A stretch of DNA of 64,000 bases from Anaspis maculata (taxonomy: Eukaryota > Arthropoda > Insecta > Coleoptera > Scraptiidae), in NCBI GenBank assembly GCA_949128115.1, contig OX421961.1, forward strand, positions 120,035,050 to 120,099,049, given 5' to 3'. The notes under the pieces are model-generated. The model was not told where the DNA came from. It was given only the letters and a program-made list of their open reading frames with translations, and did not search any database. This document shows positions 22,116 to 32,939 of the stretch, one piece after another (the stretch's first letter is position 1; the number at the start of each line of letters is the position of its first letter). The position numbers were made by a program, and so were the translations under genes.

Positions 22116-22445
22116 GTAAGATATAACAAGTTTCGTTCGAATTAAATTGCTTTGTTGGCTATAAACTCATTTTTGTTTTTATTCCTCGTTTTTATTTTTC
22201 GACCACTGAAAACCAGCCTCACTTCACACTTACAGTTCTTTTTGATCTTCGATCCAAATGTGATTGCACATCGAAGAACACGCGCACTGGTTGTTGAAGA
22301 AGCACCTGTCGCACTGATATCCAGCCGGATTCACCACGAGAAGTGCAGGAGCGACCGCAACTGAAGAACTGTGCAACTGGTGCACTGACTTTGGCCGATG
22401 CTCTCGCGGTTCCTCAAGCAGTGCTCGGTTTGCGAGCACTCTCAC

Positions 22446-22673
22446 CTGGCCGAATCGGTCGTCCGTACTGGCGTTTTAAACCGGCGTAACATGCTTTCTT
22501 TACTATGGCACATAATATGCCTCCATATACTTGGCTGTCGGCTAAACTCTATACTTACTCCTCGGCGTTGCTGACCAAGGCTACTAGTTCTTGAGGTCGA
22601 CCGGTGCGGATTTCTCGCGTCTGGCGCGCGCTGCGGTTCTGTGCTATTTTGCCCCGAAGACCGAAGATGGGTA
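22446..22673 (-). CDS. Candidate two-exon minus-strand gene segment
   Basis: The product is not recognised. Two short minus-strand exons have good splice signals. Exon 22673-22559 follows TTGTTTACCTCTCATCAAG and ends at GAGGA|GTAAGTATAG. Exon 22493-22446 follows AAAGAAAG and ends at the strong donor GGCCAG|GTGAGAG. Joined, one frame stays open (KIAQNRSARQTREIRTG, then ELVALVSNAED-MLRRFKT). A third possible exon lies at about 22360-22239, ending at the GTAAGTG donor and Cys-rich (QCDRCFFNNQCACSSMC). The model rests on splice motifs and local GC, with no homology. Plus-strand frames are also open in parts, so the strand is not certain. Confidence 0.33.
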
Positions 22674-22679
22674 CTTGAT

Positions 22680-23195
22680 GAGAGGTAAACAAACACTCGA
22701 CCGCTTTTTTTTCGAAGTGGCATTGACATACAACCATCTGCAAAATCGATCGTCTCAGCTCCGTTTGGCAACCTTCGAGGTGGGAACGAGAGAGGAACTG
22801 CAGAACCTCGTCTGGCTTCGTCAGCGATTCGAGCCGTAAGATCAAGGGCTGGTAACTTGTAAAACCGAGGGCCGGTATTTTCATATCAGATAACCGCCGT
22901 ATATCCCTAAACTGGAAGGCAAACACAGATAACATCACGAAAACAATTATAGTAACAATGAGGTCTAATACGAAATAAAAAATACGATTTTATTGGTGTA
23001 GGTCGATGCCTGAGTGAATAAAATTAACTACTATCCAGTTAAAAATATATAAAAAGTCTTCGACATCGATCAAGGAAATGAGAATTCGCCTCATCATAGT
23101 TCGTCAATTTAAAATGGAGTAAATAAAAACAACAAAACAGTACCGGGTTGCCACATGAACGTCCGAGAACAGTCATTGCTTGCCAATCTACCTCA
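22680..23195. other. Gap between GC-rich cluster and composite repeat
   Basis: Mixed composition. A plus-strand frame to 22839 lacks splice support. No other feature seen. Confidence 0.35.
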
Positions 23196-23300
23196 GTCCC
23201 CGGAATAAACACCCCCAGGAAAAAACACCCCCGGGAAGAAACGCCCCCGGAAAAATTGCCCTCATAAAAACCGTCTATGGGAAAAAAAAGCCCCCGAAAT
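23196..23300. repeat. C-run minisatellite (ACACCCCCGGGAA-type)
   Basis: About six copies of a 16- to 18-bp unit such as AAACACCCCCGGGAAGA. The complementary version (GGTGTTTTTTCCCGGGG-type) occurs at 29045-29150, so the two bracket the 23.2-29.15 kb block in opposite orientation. Confidence 0.8.
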
Positions 23301-23310
23301 AAACGGCGCT

Positions 23311-24600
23311 AAGACAATTCGTCGCGGACAATTTGACGTAAGCGAGGTCGCAAGAGGAACGACAAAAAACAAAGAAGCTACTAAGTCCTCGGAGCGTAAG
23401 GGGGCTTATTACACATAAAACCACAATGGGGCTCAATAAAGGGCTCTAAAAAAACATTATCAAATACAAAGAGGTCCGATAAAGTTCCGAAAGTCATGGA
23501 AAAAAGCAAGGGGGCTCAGCAGGACTACAAACGATATTGAAGACACAAGGGGGCCTTATGAAGCTTCAGATAACAAGGGAAGTCAAACGGGGCATACTGC
23601 TACTCTGAAAACCAATTATATTCTGAGTGACAGGCTAACTATGGCTCCATACTATACTTGAGAGACACGGGGCGGGGGGCCGATAGGGCTTTGTATACGA
23701 AGACACAAGCTGCTTACTACTGCTCTGAAAGCCACGAAAAGATATAAGGGGACCCAGCGGAGCTTCAAGAGACCTTGAAAAAATAAGGAGGCCCAGCGGA
23801 GCTTTAAGAGACGTTGAAAAAACAAGGGGGCCCAATGAAGTTATGGACACACACAAGAAGGCAACAGGGGGCTTACTGGAATCTGATAGCCAAGAAAAAA
23901 AACATAAAGGGGCTCATTAGGGCTCCAAACTACACTTACGGACCCAAGGAGGTCCGACAGAACTCCGAATATCACCAAAGCAGAAGGTGCTCATGACTGC
24001 CCCGGAAACGGATGTAAGGGGGCTCAGCAGAGCTTCAAAAGACATCAAGGAACAAGGGGGCCTAATGGAGCTCTGGATAACCCAAGAAGGCAAAAGGGAC
24101 GTACTGGAATTTTGATATAGCTAAAAGAAAAACACAAGGGGGCTCACTAGGGCTCCAAACTACACTGGCGGACGCAACGGGGTCCGATAGAGCTCCGTAT
24201 ATCACATTAACGCACAAAGAACTTACACTAGGGCTTCCAGCAATGCAAGAACGCACACGATGGCTTAATGGAATTCTGAAAGCCACGAAAAAAACATAAT
24301 AAGGGGACCAGTCGTGCATGTATAACACAAGATGGCAAAAGGGGGCTTAGCGGAATTCTGGAAGCCGCATTAAGCACATAAAGGGGGTTCATCAGGGTTC
24401 CAAATTATACTTAGAGACACTAGGAGGAGGCCTAATTTGGGACTCGATATAACATAGACGCACAAGGGTCTTACTTGTGCTCTGAAAAACTCAGAAAAGT
24501 GCAAGGGGGCTCAACAGAACTTCAAACTTTATTGAAGACACAAGGGGGCCCAATGGAGGTCTGTATTACAAAATTACGTAAAATGGGGTTTACTGGTACC
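23311..24600. repeat. Degenerate array of ACAAGGGGGC units (reverse orientation)
   Basis: Reverse-orientation relative of the 5.7-7.9 kb array. Motifs like CACAAGGGGGCTCAGCAGAGCTTCAAA and GGGGCCCAATGGAGCTCTG repeat every 55-60 bases. It begins with one reverse copy of the 16-bp motif (GACAATTCGTCGCGGACAATTT) and is cut at 24600 by a foldback insertion. The array resumes at 28868. Confidence 0.8.
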
Positions 24601-24918
24601 TACAGGGTGTCCCGTTTTTCAACGCTCACTATGGGTATCTCGGAAACGGTGAGAGATACAAAGTCGGTTAAATTACAAAAAAGTTGCGCAATTTTATGAC
24701 TATCTCAAATATGTCAAGATATCCAAGATATATTTGGTCATTTCTGAAATATCCCAAAAAACCTGAAAAATGCCGAATTCGAAAATTTCAAATCACTTCT
24801 TTATTATGACAGCTATCAATTTGAAAATTGATAATCTGACATTTTTTAAGGTCCTTGATCGACTGACCGTCATAATTTTTTCCTACGCCTACTAGTTTTT
24901 GAGATATGACAGTTAACT

Positions 24919-26223
24919 GTCAGTTAGCTCTCCAGTGCCAGGTGGGTAAAATATTCGAACACTGCTTTAACAATAGATTGAATACATTTCTCGAAGAAAA
25001 CAACATTCTCTCGAATAACCAATACGGTTTTAGATCTAAACGTTCGACTCATCTGGCGTTGGAGAGTGCGCTGGCCTGTGTCCATGATCATGTCAATGGC
25101 AGGGATGCTGTTGTGGGCCTATTCTTCGACATGTCGAACGCTTTTGGATCTATTGACCACGGCCTGCTTTTGGATAAGCTCAATAGGATGGGAGTTCGAG
25201 GCACAAGCAATAAATGGATCGAATCATATTTATCAGATAGGACACAGCACGTTGTTATTGATGGCATTAGATCGGTGGGTAGGGTGATCAGCAGGGGTAG
25301 CCCGCAGGGCTCGGGCATTTCGGCAACTCTGTTCAACTGCTATATCAATGACCTGCCAACGAACAAGATTCCAGGAGCAAAATTCACCATATATGCTGAT
25401 GATACTAGTGTTGTTGTGGGAACGGATGATAGAGTGAACCTACCTAAGATTGCTCAGTCATGTATAGATTATGTTGCAGGATGGTGCGAGCATAACGGGA
25501 TCAGACTGAACATTGGAAAGTCGGTGGTGATGAAAATAACGACTAAAAACTCAACAATTGACTCCAGCCTTCTGCTGAGAAATGAGGGGCAAATCAGTTA
25601 AAAATGTGAGTTCTACAAAATTTCTGGGACTATATATTGATCAAAAACTTACATGGAATGCACATATCGGGGATCTTGTTTCGAAGCTCAGTAGTTGCAC
25701 GTTCCTGATTCGCTCGATCAGGGGCACAGTCTCCTCGGGTGTGCTGAGGGTCATATATTTTTCTATGTTTCAGTCCAGACTCACTTACGGAATTCTGCAC
25801 TGGGGTTGTGCCGCAAATATGAAGCGTGTTCTCGTGGCGCAGAAAAGGGTTGTTCGATGCATGACGGGTTCTTCAAACAGATCATCCTGCAGACCATTGT
25901 TCCTTAAATTGAATGTGATGACGGTGACGTCCCTGTATTTGTATTCCTTGTTGATGTATGTTAGGGCGAACATCGATAAATGCACCTTGAGACGGAATAG
26001 TCACGGTCATGACACGAGAAATGGCAATCTGCTTGATGTCCCATTCTCAAGACTTGTCATTGGACAGCACAGTCTTCAATATATGAGTCTCAGGGTGTAC
26101 AATCACGCGTTGAAGGTTCACGGATGTTTCACTGACGCTGATACACATCGTGTTTTTGTGAGAAAAATAAAGCAATTTTTAATTGCCAAATGCTTTTATA
26201 CACTCGACGAGTTCTTTCTGTAA
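24919..26223 (+). pseudogene. LINE reverse transcriptase fragment with frameshift
   Basis: Non-LTR reverse transcriptase, truncated at its N terminus. It begins in the segment just before RT motif 1 (CQVGKIFEHCFNNRLNTFLEE) and continues through YGFRSKRSTHLALE. Motif A is LFFDMSNAFGSIDH, with Ser where Lys is more usual. Motif B is SRGSPQGSGISATLF and the catalytic box is IYADDTSVVV. At about 25600 the frame shifts: the first frame ends at a TAA and the next (KNVSSTKFLGLYIDQKLTW) continues the same protein to a stop at 26221-26223. The C-terminal thumb contains SRLTYGILHWGCAANMKR. The endonuclease domain is absent. It differs in sequence and tail from the 10.8-kb LINE, so it belongs to another family (Jockey/CR1-like by motif style; uncertain). 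Confidence 0.9.
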
Positions 26224-26403
26224 TATATTTTTGTATATATGTATATTCTTATTGTCACAGTGTGTGGCTGTATGTGTACCGTCTGCCAGATGTATATAAA
26301 CTGTGTTAAGTGACTGTCTGACTTTGCCGATTTTATGTGTAGATTCTCAAATCTGTATATTTTCATGAGGCATAAATAAATACTTTACTTTACTTTACTT
26401 TAC
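24919..26403 (+). mobile_element. 5'-truncated LINE inserted in foldback element A
   Basis: 1485 bp, flanked by a 5-bp target duplication TAACT (24914-24918 and 26404-26408). The uninterrupted site is reconstructed by comparison with the opposite arm. The 3' end has ATAAATAAA followed by about four TTTAC units. This tail resembles, but is not the same as, the TTAC tail of the LINE at 10.8-12.8 kb. Confidence 0.9.
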
Positions 26404-27631
26404 TAACTTAATTTTTTCTTATGGACACCATATTATTTCTCCACCCCATAAAACTCACCTTTTCTTTCTCTTTACAAAGATATGAAACACTTGTAGCATT
26501 TTTGTCAAAATAACCTATAAAAATTGGAAAAACCATTTCTGGGGCGAAAAAATCCAGTTACCGGTTCGGTTGCCATGCTCTCGTGACATAATAAAATGGC
26601 ATTCGGTTGCCATGGTCGGTTGATTTTGGAAAAAGTTGGGTTACATTCCGTTTTTATGTATTTGATAATGATAATAAATAAAAATAAAACAAATACAAAA
26701 CCAAGTATAACACAAAATAACATCGCAATAGCAATAAACATTTATAATTTACAATTACTCGAAATGGTGTCTATTTTGCGAAGAACGCTCCAAGATCGCA
26801 TTTATGGTTCATGACAGAACATCCCAAAGCAACCAAGAGCTGGAAGCAAGGAGTTGCTGATGCGTTCCAGTGAATTAACCCGCACGATATCAGCGCAACC
26901 GTTGAAAATATGGCTAAAAGGCACACAACTCTGCACAGAGCAAAATGAACTCCAATTCGAGTAATTGTAAATTATAAATGTTTATTGCTACTGCTATGTT
27001 ATTTTGTGTTATACTTGGTTTTGTATTTGTTTTATTGTTATTTAACATCATTATCTAATACAAAAAAACGGAATGCAACTGAACTTTTCCCAAAATCAAC
27101 AGACCATAGCAATCAAATGCCATTGTTTATATGCCACAAGAGCATGGCAACCGAAGCGGTAACTAGATTTTTTTGCCCCAGAAATGGTTTTTCCAATTTT
27201 TATAGGTTATTTTGACAAAAATGCTACAAGTGTTTTATATCTTTGTAAAGAGAAAGAAAAGGTGAGTTTTATGGGGTGGAGAAATAATATGGTGTCCATA
27301 AGAAAAAATGAAGTTGACTGTCATATCTCAAAAACTAGTAGGCGTGGAAAAAAATTATGACCGTCAATCGATCAAGGACCTTCAAAAATGTCAGAATACC
27401 AATTTTCAAATTGATAGCTGTCATAATAAAGAAGTGATTTGAAATGTTCGAATTCGACATTTTTCAGTTTTTTTAGGATATTTCAGAGATGACTAAAGAT
27501 ATTTTGGATATCTTGACATATTTGAGATAGTCATAAAATTGCGCAACTTTTTTGTAATTTAACCGACTTTGTATCTCTTACCGTTTCCGAGATACCCATA
27601 GTGAGCGTTGAAAAACGGGACACCCTGTATA

Positions 27632-28867
27632 CAGGGTGGTCCAGGTTTTAGTCGCCAAACTTTGCAGGCTGATAGAGGATAAAAAAGGAAGTCGACTCAC
27701 CCCAAAAAGTACATATCTAAAATGCATATTAAAAAAGTTACAGGCCTTCAAAGTTGCAGAAAAAAATTGTTTTTTTCTTGATAACTTTTGAACAGCTTGA
27801 CCGATTTCGCTCAAATTTTGGATATATGGTTAACAAACACGTCCTCGGTGATTTCTTGAAAAAAATTCTGTCAGAATGACGCAGTGCCGTAGATATGGGG
27901 GGGTACTAATCCTCTTACCCCCCTACTTTCTTCGCCACTAGATATTTTGAAAAACCGTTAAAAGTATTGAATTCGGCGTTCAATTCTGAAGAGAAAATTG
28001 GCGTGTCATTGCTACATTTGGAGCAGCGGTTTCGGAGATATTTGTGTTTAAAGGTTCAAAAACACCGAATTACGCAAATGTTTCAAAATTCGAGCAAGCT
28101 TTGGTTCATTCACTTTCAACTTTTTTTTCAATGTAAAGTTCATTGATTCATAATTTAGCTCATGAGAAATTGAAAATTGGTTGTGAAAATTCATAATTTC
28201 AGTAACATGACCAACAAGAAACAATGGACCCTTGGTTCTTGTTCTTACTAATTTTCCCAACTATCAGTAAGTGAATAGGTACCTATTGAATATTTATTTG
28301 TTACTGAAATTATGAATTTTCATACCAGTTTTCAATTTCTCATGGGCTAAATTATGGATCAAAAAACTTGAAATTGAAAAAAAAGTTGAAAGTGAATGGG
28401 TCAAAGCTTGCTCGAATTTTGAAACATTTGCGTAATTCGGTGTTTTTGAACCTTCAAACACAAATATCTCAGAAACCGCTGTTCCAAATGTAGCAATGAC
28501 ACGCCAATTTTCTCTCCAGAATTGAACGCCAAATTCAATACTTTCAACGGTTTTCCAAAATATCCAGTGGCGTAGAAAGTAGGGGGATAAAAGGGTTAGT
28601 ACCCCCCCATATCTACGGCACTGCGTCATTCTGACAGAATTCAAGAAATCACTGGGGACGTGTTTGTTAACCATATGTGCAAAATTTGAGCTAAATCGGT
28701 CAAGCTGTTCGAAAGTTATCAAGGAAAAAACAATTTTTTTCTGCAACTTTGAAAGCCTGTAACTCTTTTAATATGCATTTTAGATATGTACTTTTTGGGG
28801 TGAGTCAACTTCTTTTTTATCCTCTATCAGCCTGCAAAGTTTATCGACTAAAACTTGGACCACCCTG
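27632..28867. mobile_element. Foldback element B (TA|CAGGGTGGTCC)
   Basis: 1236 bp, directly adjacent to element A and sharing the TATA junction (27628-27631). The ends are CAGGGTGGTCCAGGTTTTAGTCG and CGACTAAAACTTGGACCACCCTG|TA. The arms extend 500-600 bp inward, with matching blocks AAAAAGTACATATCTAAAATGC, TCAAATTTTGGATATATGGTTAAC and GGGGGGTACTAA. No coding sequence. The interior centres on AAATTGAAAATTGG/ATGAATTTTC repeats near 28.2-28.35 kb. Confidence 0.88.
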
Positions 28868-29040
28868 TATAGTCCGTGAGCCATGAAAAATCCGAGGAAA
28901 AAACATATAAGGGGATTGAACAGAGCTCCAACTACACTTGAAGAGACAATGAGGCCCGATAGGGCTCCGGACATGACTTAAAGGCTCCGGAAGTCATGGA
29001 AAATTCAATGGGGAATAGGGCTCAAATTACGTTGAAGACA
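28868..29040. repeat. Continuation of ACAAGGGGGC array after foldbacks
   Basis: Sequence such as AAGGGGATTGAACAGAGCTCCAACTACACTTGAAGAGACAATGAGGCCCGATAGGGCTCC resumes the array interrupted at 24600, which supports later insertion of the two foldbacks. Confidence 0.7.
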
Positions 29041-29044
29041 ACAG

Positions 29045-29150
29045 AGGGGGGCGTTTTTTCCGGAGGTGTTTTTTCCCGGGGGTATTTTTTCCCGGGGGTG
29101 TTTATTCCGGGGTCGTTTTTTTCGGGGGTGTTTTGCTGGGGGCGTTTTTT
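29045..29150. repeat. G-run minisatellite (GGGGGTGTTTTTTCC-type)
   Basis: About six copies of a 16- to 18-bp unit with GGGGGTGTTTTTTCCCGG. It is the reverse complement in type of the C-run minisatellite at 23196-23300. G-runs spaced by T-rich linkers could form G-quadruplexes; that is inference. Confidence 0.8.
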
Positions 29151-29475
29151 CCTAGATCCTCCCAAACGATAGCTGCTGCCCGAGGAAAATGTGAATAATC
29201 AGGTTTGTGAGGATAAAGCACCAAAGGTCCAATGGGTTATGTTGCGGACGTGGCCCATAATTTCTGTCAGAGAAAAGCCGTTTGCAGACCTGTGTCAGAT
29301 TCCCGCTCGTGTCAACCTGACGCGGGCAAAAAGAATTACTTTGCCCAGGTTGTAAGAAGAACACTAGCTCAAATATTTGTCACCTAGGCACATTAAAATG
29401 ATCTCTATCTGCAGCAAGTTTTCTGAATCATGGTCCTTCTGTTGGCATGGAAAACTTTGTCTCGTATCTACTGAC

Positions 29476-30225
29476 TATTCGCGATTTAAATTAATTTTTC
29501 CCGCCACAAAATGGGCGCGAAAGGCGGAATTCAACTGACAGCTCGAGGTGACATGAGATGTCACACGCACAACCCACAACCCCACTTTTTTAGTATCAAT
29601 CACCCACCACTCAGTGTCTTCTGTTTACTCCAGTTTACTCCTTGCTTGGCTTCCTAGTGTGGTCCCAGTTAGAGATAGTGCGTCTGTTTGCTGTATTCCA
29701 GTTTTGCGAGTAAATTCAAAGTGATTGTTGTGTTGTGTAAAACTAATCAGCACATCGTCCGGGACCTGTGCGAATCCTCTTGAAGTTCCGGGGAGTTCAA
29801 ATCCATAAGGTGCTTCATGGACATTTAGGAGCTGGTTTCATTCGGGTACAGTTTGTTGAGCCCAGTCTTCTTTCCATTTTTCTTGTCCACCAAAGTTTCC
29901 TCGTTCACGTTCTGTGACTAACGATGGGATACAGTAATACTACTAAACACAACAATCACTTTAAATTTACTCGCAAAACTCGAATACAGCAAACAGACGC
30001 ACTATCTCTAACTGGGACCACACTAGGAAGCCAAGCAAGGAGTAAACTGGAGTAAACAGAAAACACTGAGTGGTGGGTGACAGACTGACAGAGGTGAGTG
30101 ATTGATACAATAAAAGTGGGGTTGTGAGTTGTGAGTATGACATCTCATGTCACCTCGAGCTGTCAGTTGAATTCCGCCTTTCGCGGCCATTTTGTGGCGC
30201 GAAAAATTAATTTAAATCGCGAATA
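29476..30225. mobile_element. Foldback element, TATTCGCG ends
   Basis: The arms are 29476-29734 and about 29945-30225. They match over TATTCGCGATTTAAATTAATTTTT, GACAGCTCGAGGTGACATGAG, ACTCCTTGCTTGGCTTCCTAG and GTCCCAGTTAGAGATAGTGCG. The 210-bp spacer is unrelated. Indels separate the arms, for example an extra GACTGACAGAGG in the right arm. No coding content. A different family from the CAGGGTG foldbacks. Confidence 0.88.
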
Positions 30226-31140
30226 AGCCTCATCGAGCCATCTAATTTCGTTGGAGTTGCGATCTGGGAAGGTGCAGTTATGTCTAGAGAAGTAGAAATG
30301 AAGATGTTCGGGCAATGCAATTTTCAAAAATAGGTACATCACTTGACAGCACTTCCACCGTCCGTGAGAATCGGGAAAATCTTATAGATAGAAATAGATC
30401 TTGAAAGTTATCAAAAATCTGGCTTATCATTAGGATGCATCTGGAGGAAGTTCGGGCCCTCTAGAATCTTCAGAATTGTAAGGCTAGCACCAGGATTTAT
30501 CAGATTTTTTGAGAGCCCTGGAAGATGAAGGGGAGAGGAGGCGGGCAGATGAAAATTTTCTGGAGCTTTCCTCAGTAGCTGCTTCCAACAGATCGCTCAA
30601 TGAAATTCGACGTACTCACTCCCAATCGGATTTAGTGTTTTCTTTCGAAGTTGTGCCCACTTTTTTGTTTTAATTGCACATAAAGTAAAGTACCCTACAA
30701 CAGCTCGTAAAACTGGCTGTGTTGTCGAAAAGTCGATAAAAGAACTCCACGGGGAAGCTCGTGAGTGTTTTGTTTGTTATTCGTAGAAATTTTACGATGG
30801 GCGTCACGTAAATCGGCAAATGGGTACCTAATTTGTTATTAATTGTGCTTTTTTGCTTGTTAATTATTATAATCGAAAAGTATTATGATAATGCAATACA
30901 AATAAGGCATTAGTACTACTCATGTACTACCTCTTTGAATGTACTTTTATTTTTTATTACACCCACATCAACTATACTTCACGTCAATTATAATGGATAT
31001 TCTGGATTTTTGTCGTGAAAGGTCGTGTACCTATGCGGTTTTATGTTTTTTTTTCTTATCAGCAGCACGTGATAAAATAAGTGACTCTCTGTAAACTGGG
31101 AACCATTTTGAAAAACATCCATTAGGGCCTGAAAATACAA
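30226..31140. other. Non-coding region, nothing recognised
   Basis: AT-rich with no codon-biased ORF, repeat or splice-bounded exon that I could support. Confidence 0.4.
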
Positions 31141-31151
31141 ATCAGCAACGA

Positions 31152-31430
31152 ATGTTGTGGTTTAACCAAAATTTGCCTTCGCGGTCATCCTCTAGTCTTT
31201 TTAACTGCGTTTTCACCCTCATTGGCATGCTGAAAATAAGTCTTGCTTTGAATTCCTTGAGAATTCCTTCCAATCTTGAGGCAGAGCCGTTTCTACCTCA
31301 TCAGTGCTATCCAAGCATATCAAGAGTTTCAGACTGCCCTTCACTTGCATGAAATTGACCCTGCAGCCGATCCCATACGTGTTCAATATGATTGAAATCC
31401 GGAGAACGTGCTGGGCAATCCACAGGATAG
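31152..31430 (-). pseudogene. Tc1-like transposase C-terminal remnant
   Basis: The minus strand reads CPARSPDFNHIEHVWDRLQGQF, the hallmark region around the third catalytic acidic residue (Glu in IEHVW) of Tc1/mariner DDE transposases. A decayed tail follows, with a stop soon after TLDMLG and frame changes. Downstream, FKARLIFSMPMRVKTQLKR matches the usual C-terminal stretch in style. The N-terminal DNA-binding and first catalytic regions are not recognisable here. Confidence 0.75.
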
Positions 31431-31739
31431 ATGTTATACTTCATTACAGCTGGTGTTTATTATAACAGCAGTGAAGAAATTTTTTCACTGGTATAAGTGG
31501 TAGGTGTGATGTGCTCTAAGACCTTGCAAACGTTGATCAAGGGCGAGAAAACGTGCAACACACTCCCACCTCAGGAGAAGCGTCGTGTTGCGTGAAGAAC
31601 ATGGGACGAAAATCAGGAGATGGAATGATTGACACAAAGCTATGGTCTAAATTCTATCTTATTCTTTCTGATGGCCAAACTTCAACTTGAAGTGTTGAAG
31701 ATCAGCGATGATTGAGCGATGTATGGCAGAAACTGTCGC

Positions 31740-31885
31740 CCTTGTGTAGTGTACCCCTCTTTTTCGATGTTATTGCTGTAGTGTATCCTGGTCACGGGGC
31801 ATCATTCTGTAGTGTATCCAGGTTACGAGGATCATTTTGTAGTATATCCTGGTCTTGGCACCACTCTGTAGTGTAACCCTTTTTT
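31740..31885. repeat. Imperfect tandem repeat TGTAGTGTATCCTGGTCACGG
   Basis: Five imperfect copies of CTGTAGTGTATCCTGGT(C/T)ACG at uneven spacing of roughly 27-37 bases, framed by TTTTTCGATGTT at both ends. Confidence 0.7.
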
Positions 31886-31889
31886 CGAT

Positions 31890-32595
31890 GTTTGGCTGCG
31901 ATCGTCGTTGCTTCTTCCCTTCCCCACGTCGTTTACATTTTTCCTACGTTGTGTTGAGTTCTTACTCGAGATGAGAATGTGTCGTTGGGGATGAGGTTTG
32001 ATTCTTGAATTAAACGCGAATGAAATGCAAGCAAAATGAATGTTTATTGAAAATCAATTGCAAAGTTTTTGAATGAATTTGTTTCTTTTCTCAAAACACC
32101 TACTGACAGTGATGAAAATGACACAACATGATTAAGAACAACAAAATACAAACAAGAATGATTATTACAGATTATTTAGACAATGCAGGAGTTTACAACA
32201 ATGAAATGAACACAAAATCAGATTAGCAAAACAAAACAAGAAATCATGAAACATGGCAAACTGTCAATTTAATCGCAAAGGAAAAGTGACGTATTCGCTG
32301 ACAGGCACCCATTGGAAGAACACGCCAAAGAAACCCCTGCGTATAGCCTGGTTGATTGCTGAAAGAATCCCTTCCCAAATGATCTGAACATAAGTCAAGT
32401 TTGAATGAGTCATGATGAAGTGACAGGGAAGTCACTCCAGTTTTGCATTGATCAAGTCAGCGTGAAGCGGTGCTTGAACCTCTTCGAAAGTTTGTTTCGT
32501 TTACAAGTTATTTACGTAACAACAAAAGGAAACTTTACGCTCAGCAGTTTATTTTACACTTTACAAACAAAAGAAATCAAATTGAGAGATGAGTA
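31890..32595. other. Non-coding region, nothing recognised
   Basis: A- and T-rich sequence with no biased ORF. Short frames near 32.24-32.60 kb are not supported as genes. Confidence 0.4.
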
Positions 32596-32599
32596 AACA

Positions 32600-32865
32600 A
32601 TAAAAAAATGATCGGTAAACAAGTTAATAAAGCAGCCAGAGACAAATGATCAGTAAACCAGTTAATAAGTCAGCAAGAAACAAATGATAGATAAACAAGT
32701 AGATAAATAAACAAGACAGAAATGATGAGTAATAGTGTAGGTAAATAAACAAGACACAAATAAGAGATAAATGGGTAGATAAATCAACAAGAAACAAATG
32801 CGGGATAAATAGGTAGATAAATAAACAAGAAACAGGTGATAGATGAATAAGTAGAGAAGTTGAAG
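32600..32865. repeat. Degenerate A-rich tandem repeat (GATAAATAAACAAGA)
   Basis: Repeated GTAGATAAATAAACAAGA(A/C)A(G/C)AAATGA units at about 36- to 60-base spacing. The opposite strand translates as a Leu/Ile/Phe/Tyr-rich ORF (LFIYLFI repeats) that is a repeat artefact. Confidence 0.75.
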
Positions 32866-32939
32866 TTGGTCTTACTCTTTTGTAAGTAAATGGAAGAAAG
32901 AAGTATCTATAACGCATTCGCCCGAAATTCCCCAGAAGT

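Larger units (their letters stand above)
24603..27627. mobile_element. Foldback element A (TA|CAGGGTGTCCC), carrying a LINE
   Basis: The ends are TA|CAGGGTGTCCCGTTTTTCAACG and CGTTGAAAAACGGGACACCCTG|TA. Without the inserted LINE the element is about 1.54 kb and consists almost entirely of two 670-bp arms. The left arm is 24603-24918 plus 26409-26764; the right arm is 26956-27627. The spacer is about 190 bp. The arms match through landmarks such as AAAACTAGTAGGCG and ATGGACACCATATTATTTCTCC. There is no transposase gene, so it is non-autonomous. It lies within the ACAAGGGGGC array. Confidence 0.9.

Noticed and set aside
22239..22305. Selenoprotein-like reading through TGA after CDCTSKNTRTGC
   Set aside because: No SECIS-like hairpin was recognised downstream, and the exon assignment itself is uncertain.
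32624..32917. Leu/Phe/Tyr-rich membrane-protein-like ORF (97 codons)
   Set aside because: It is the translation of an A-rich degenerate tandem repeat on the opposite strand.
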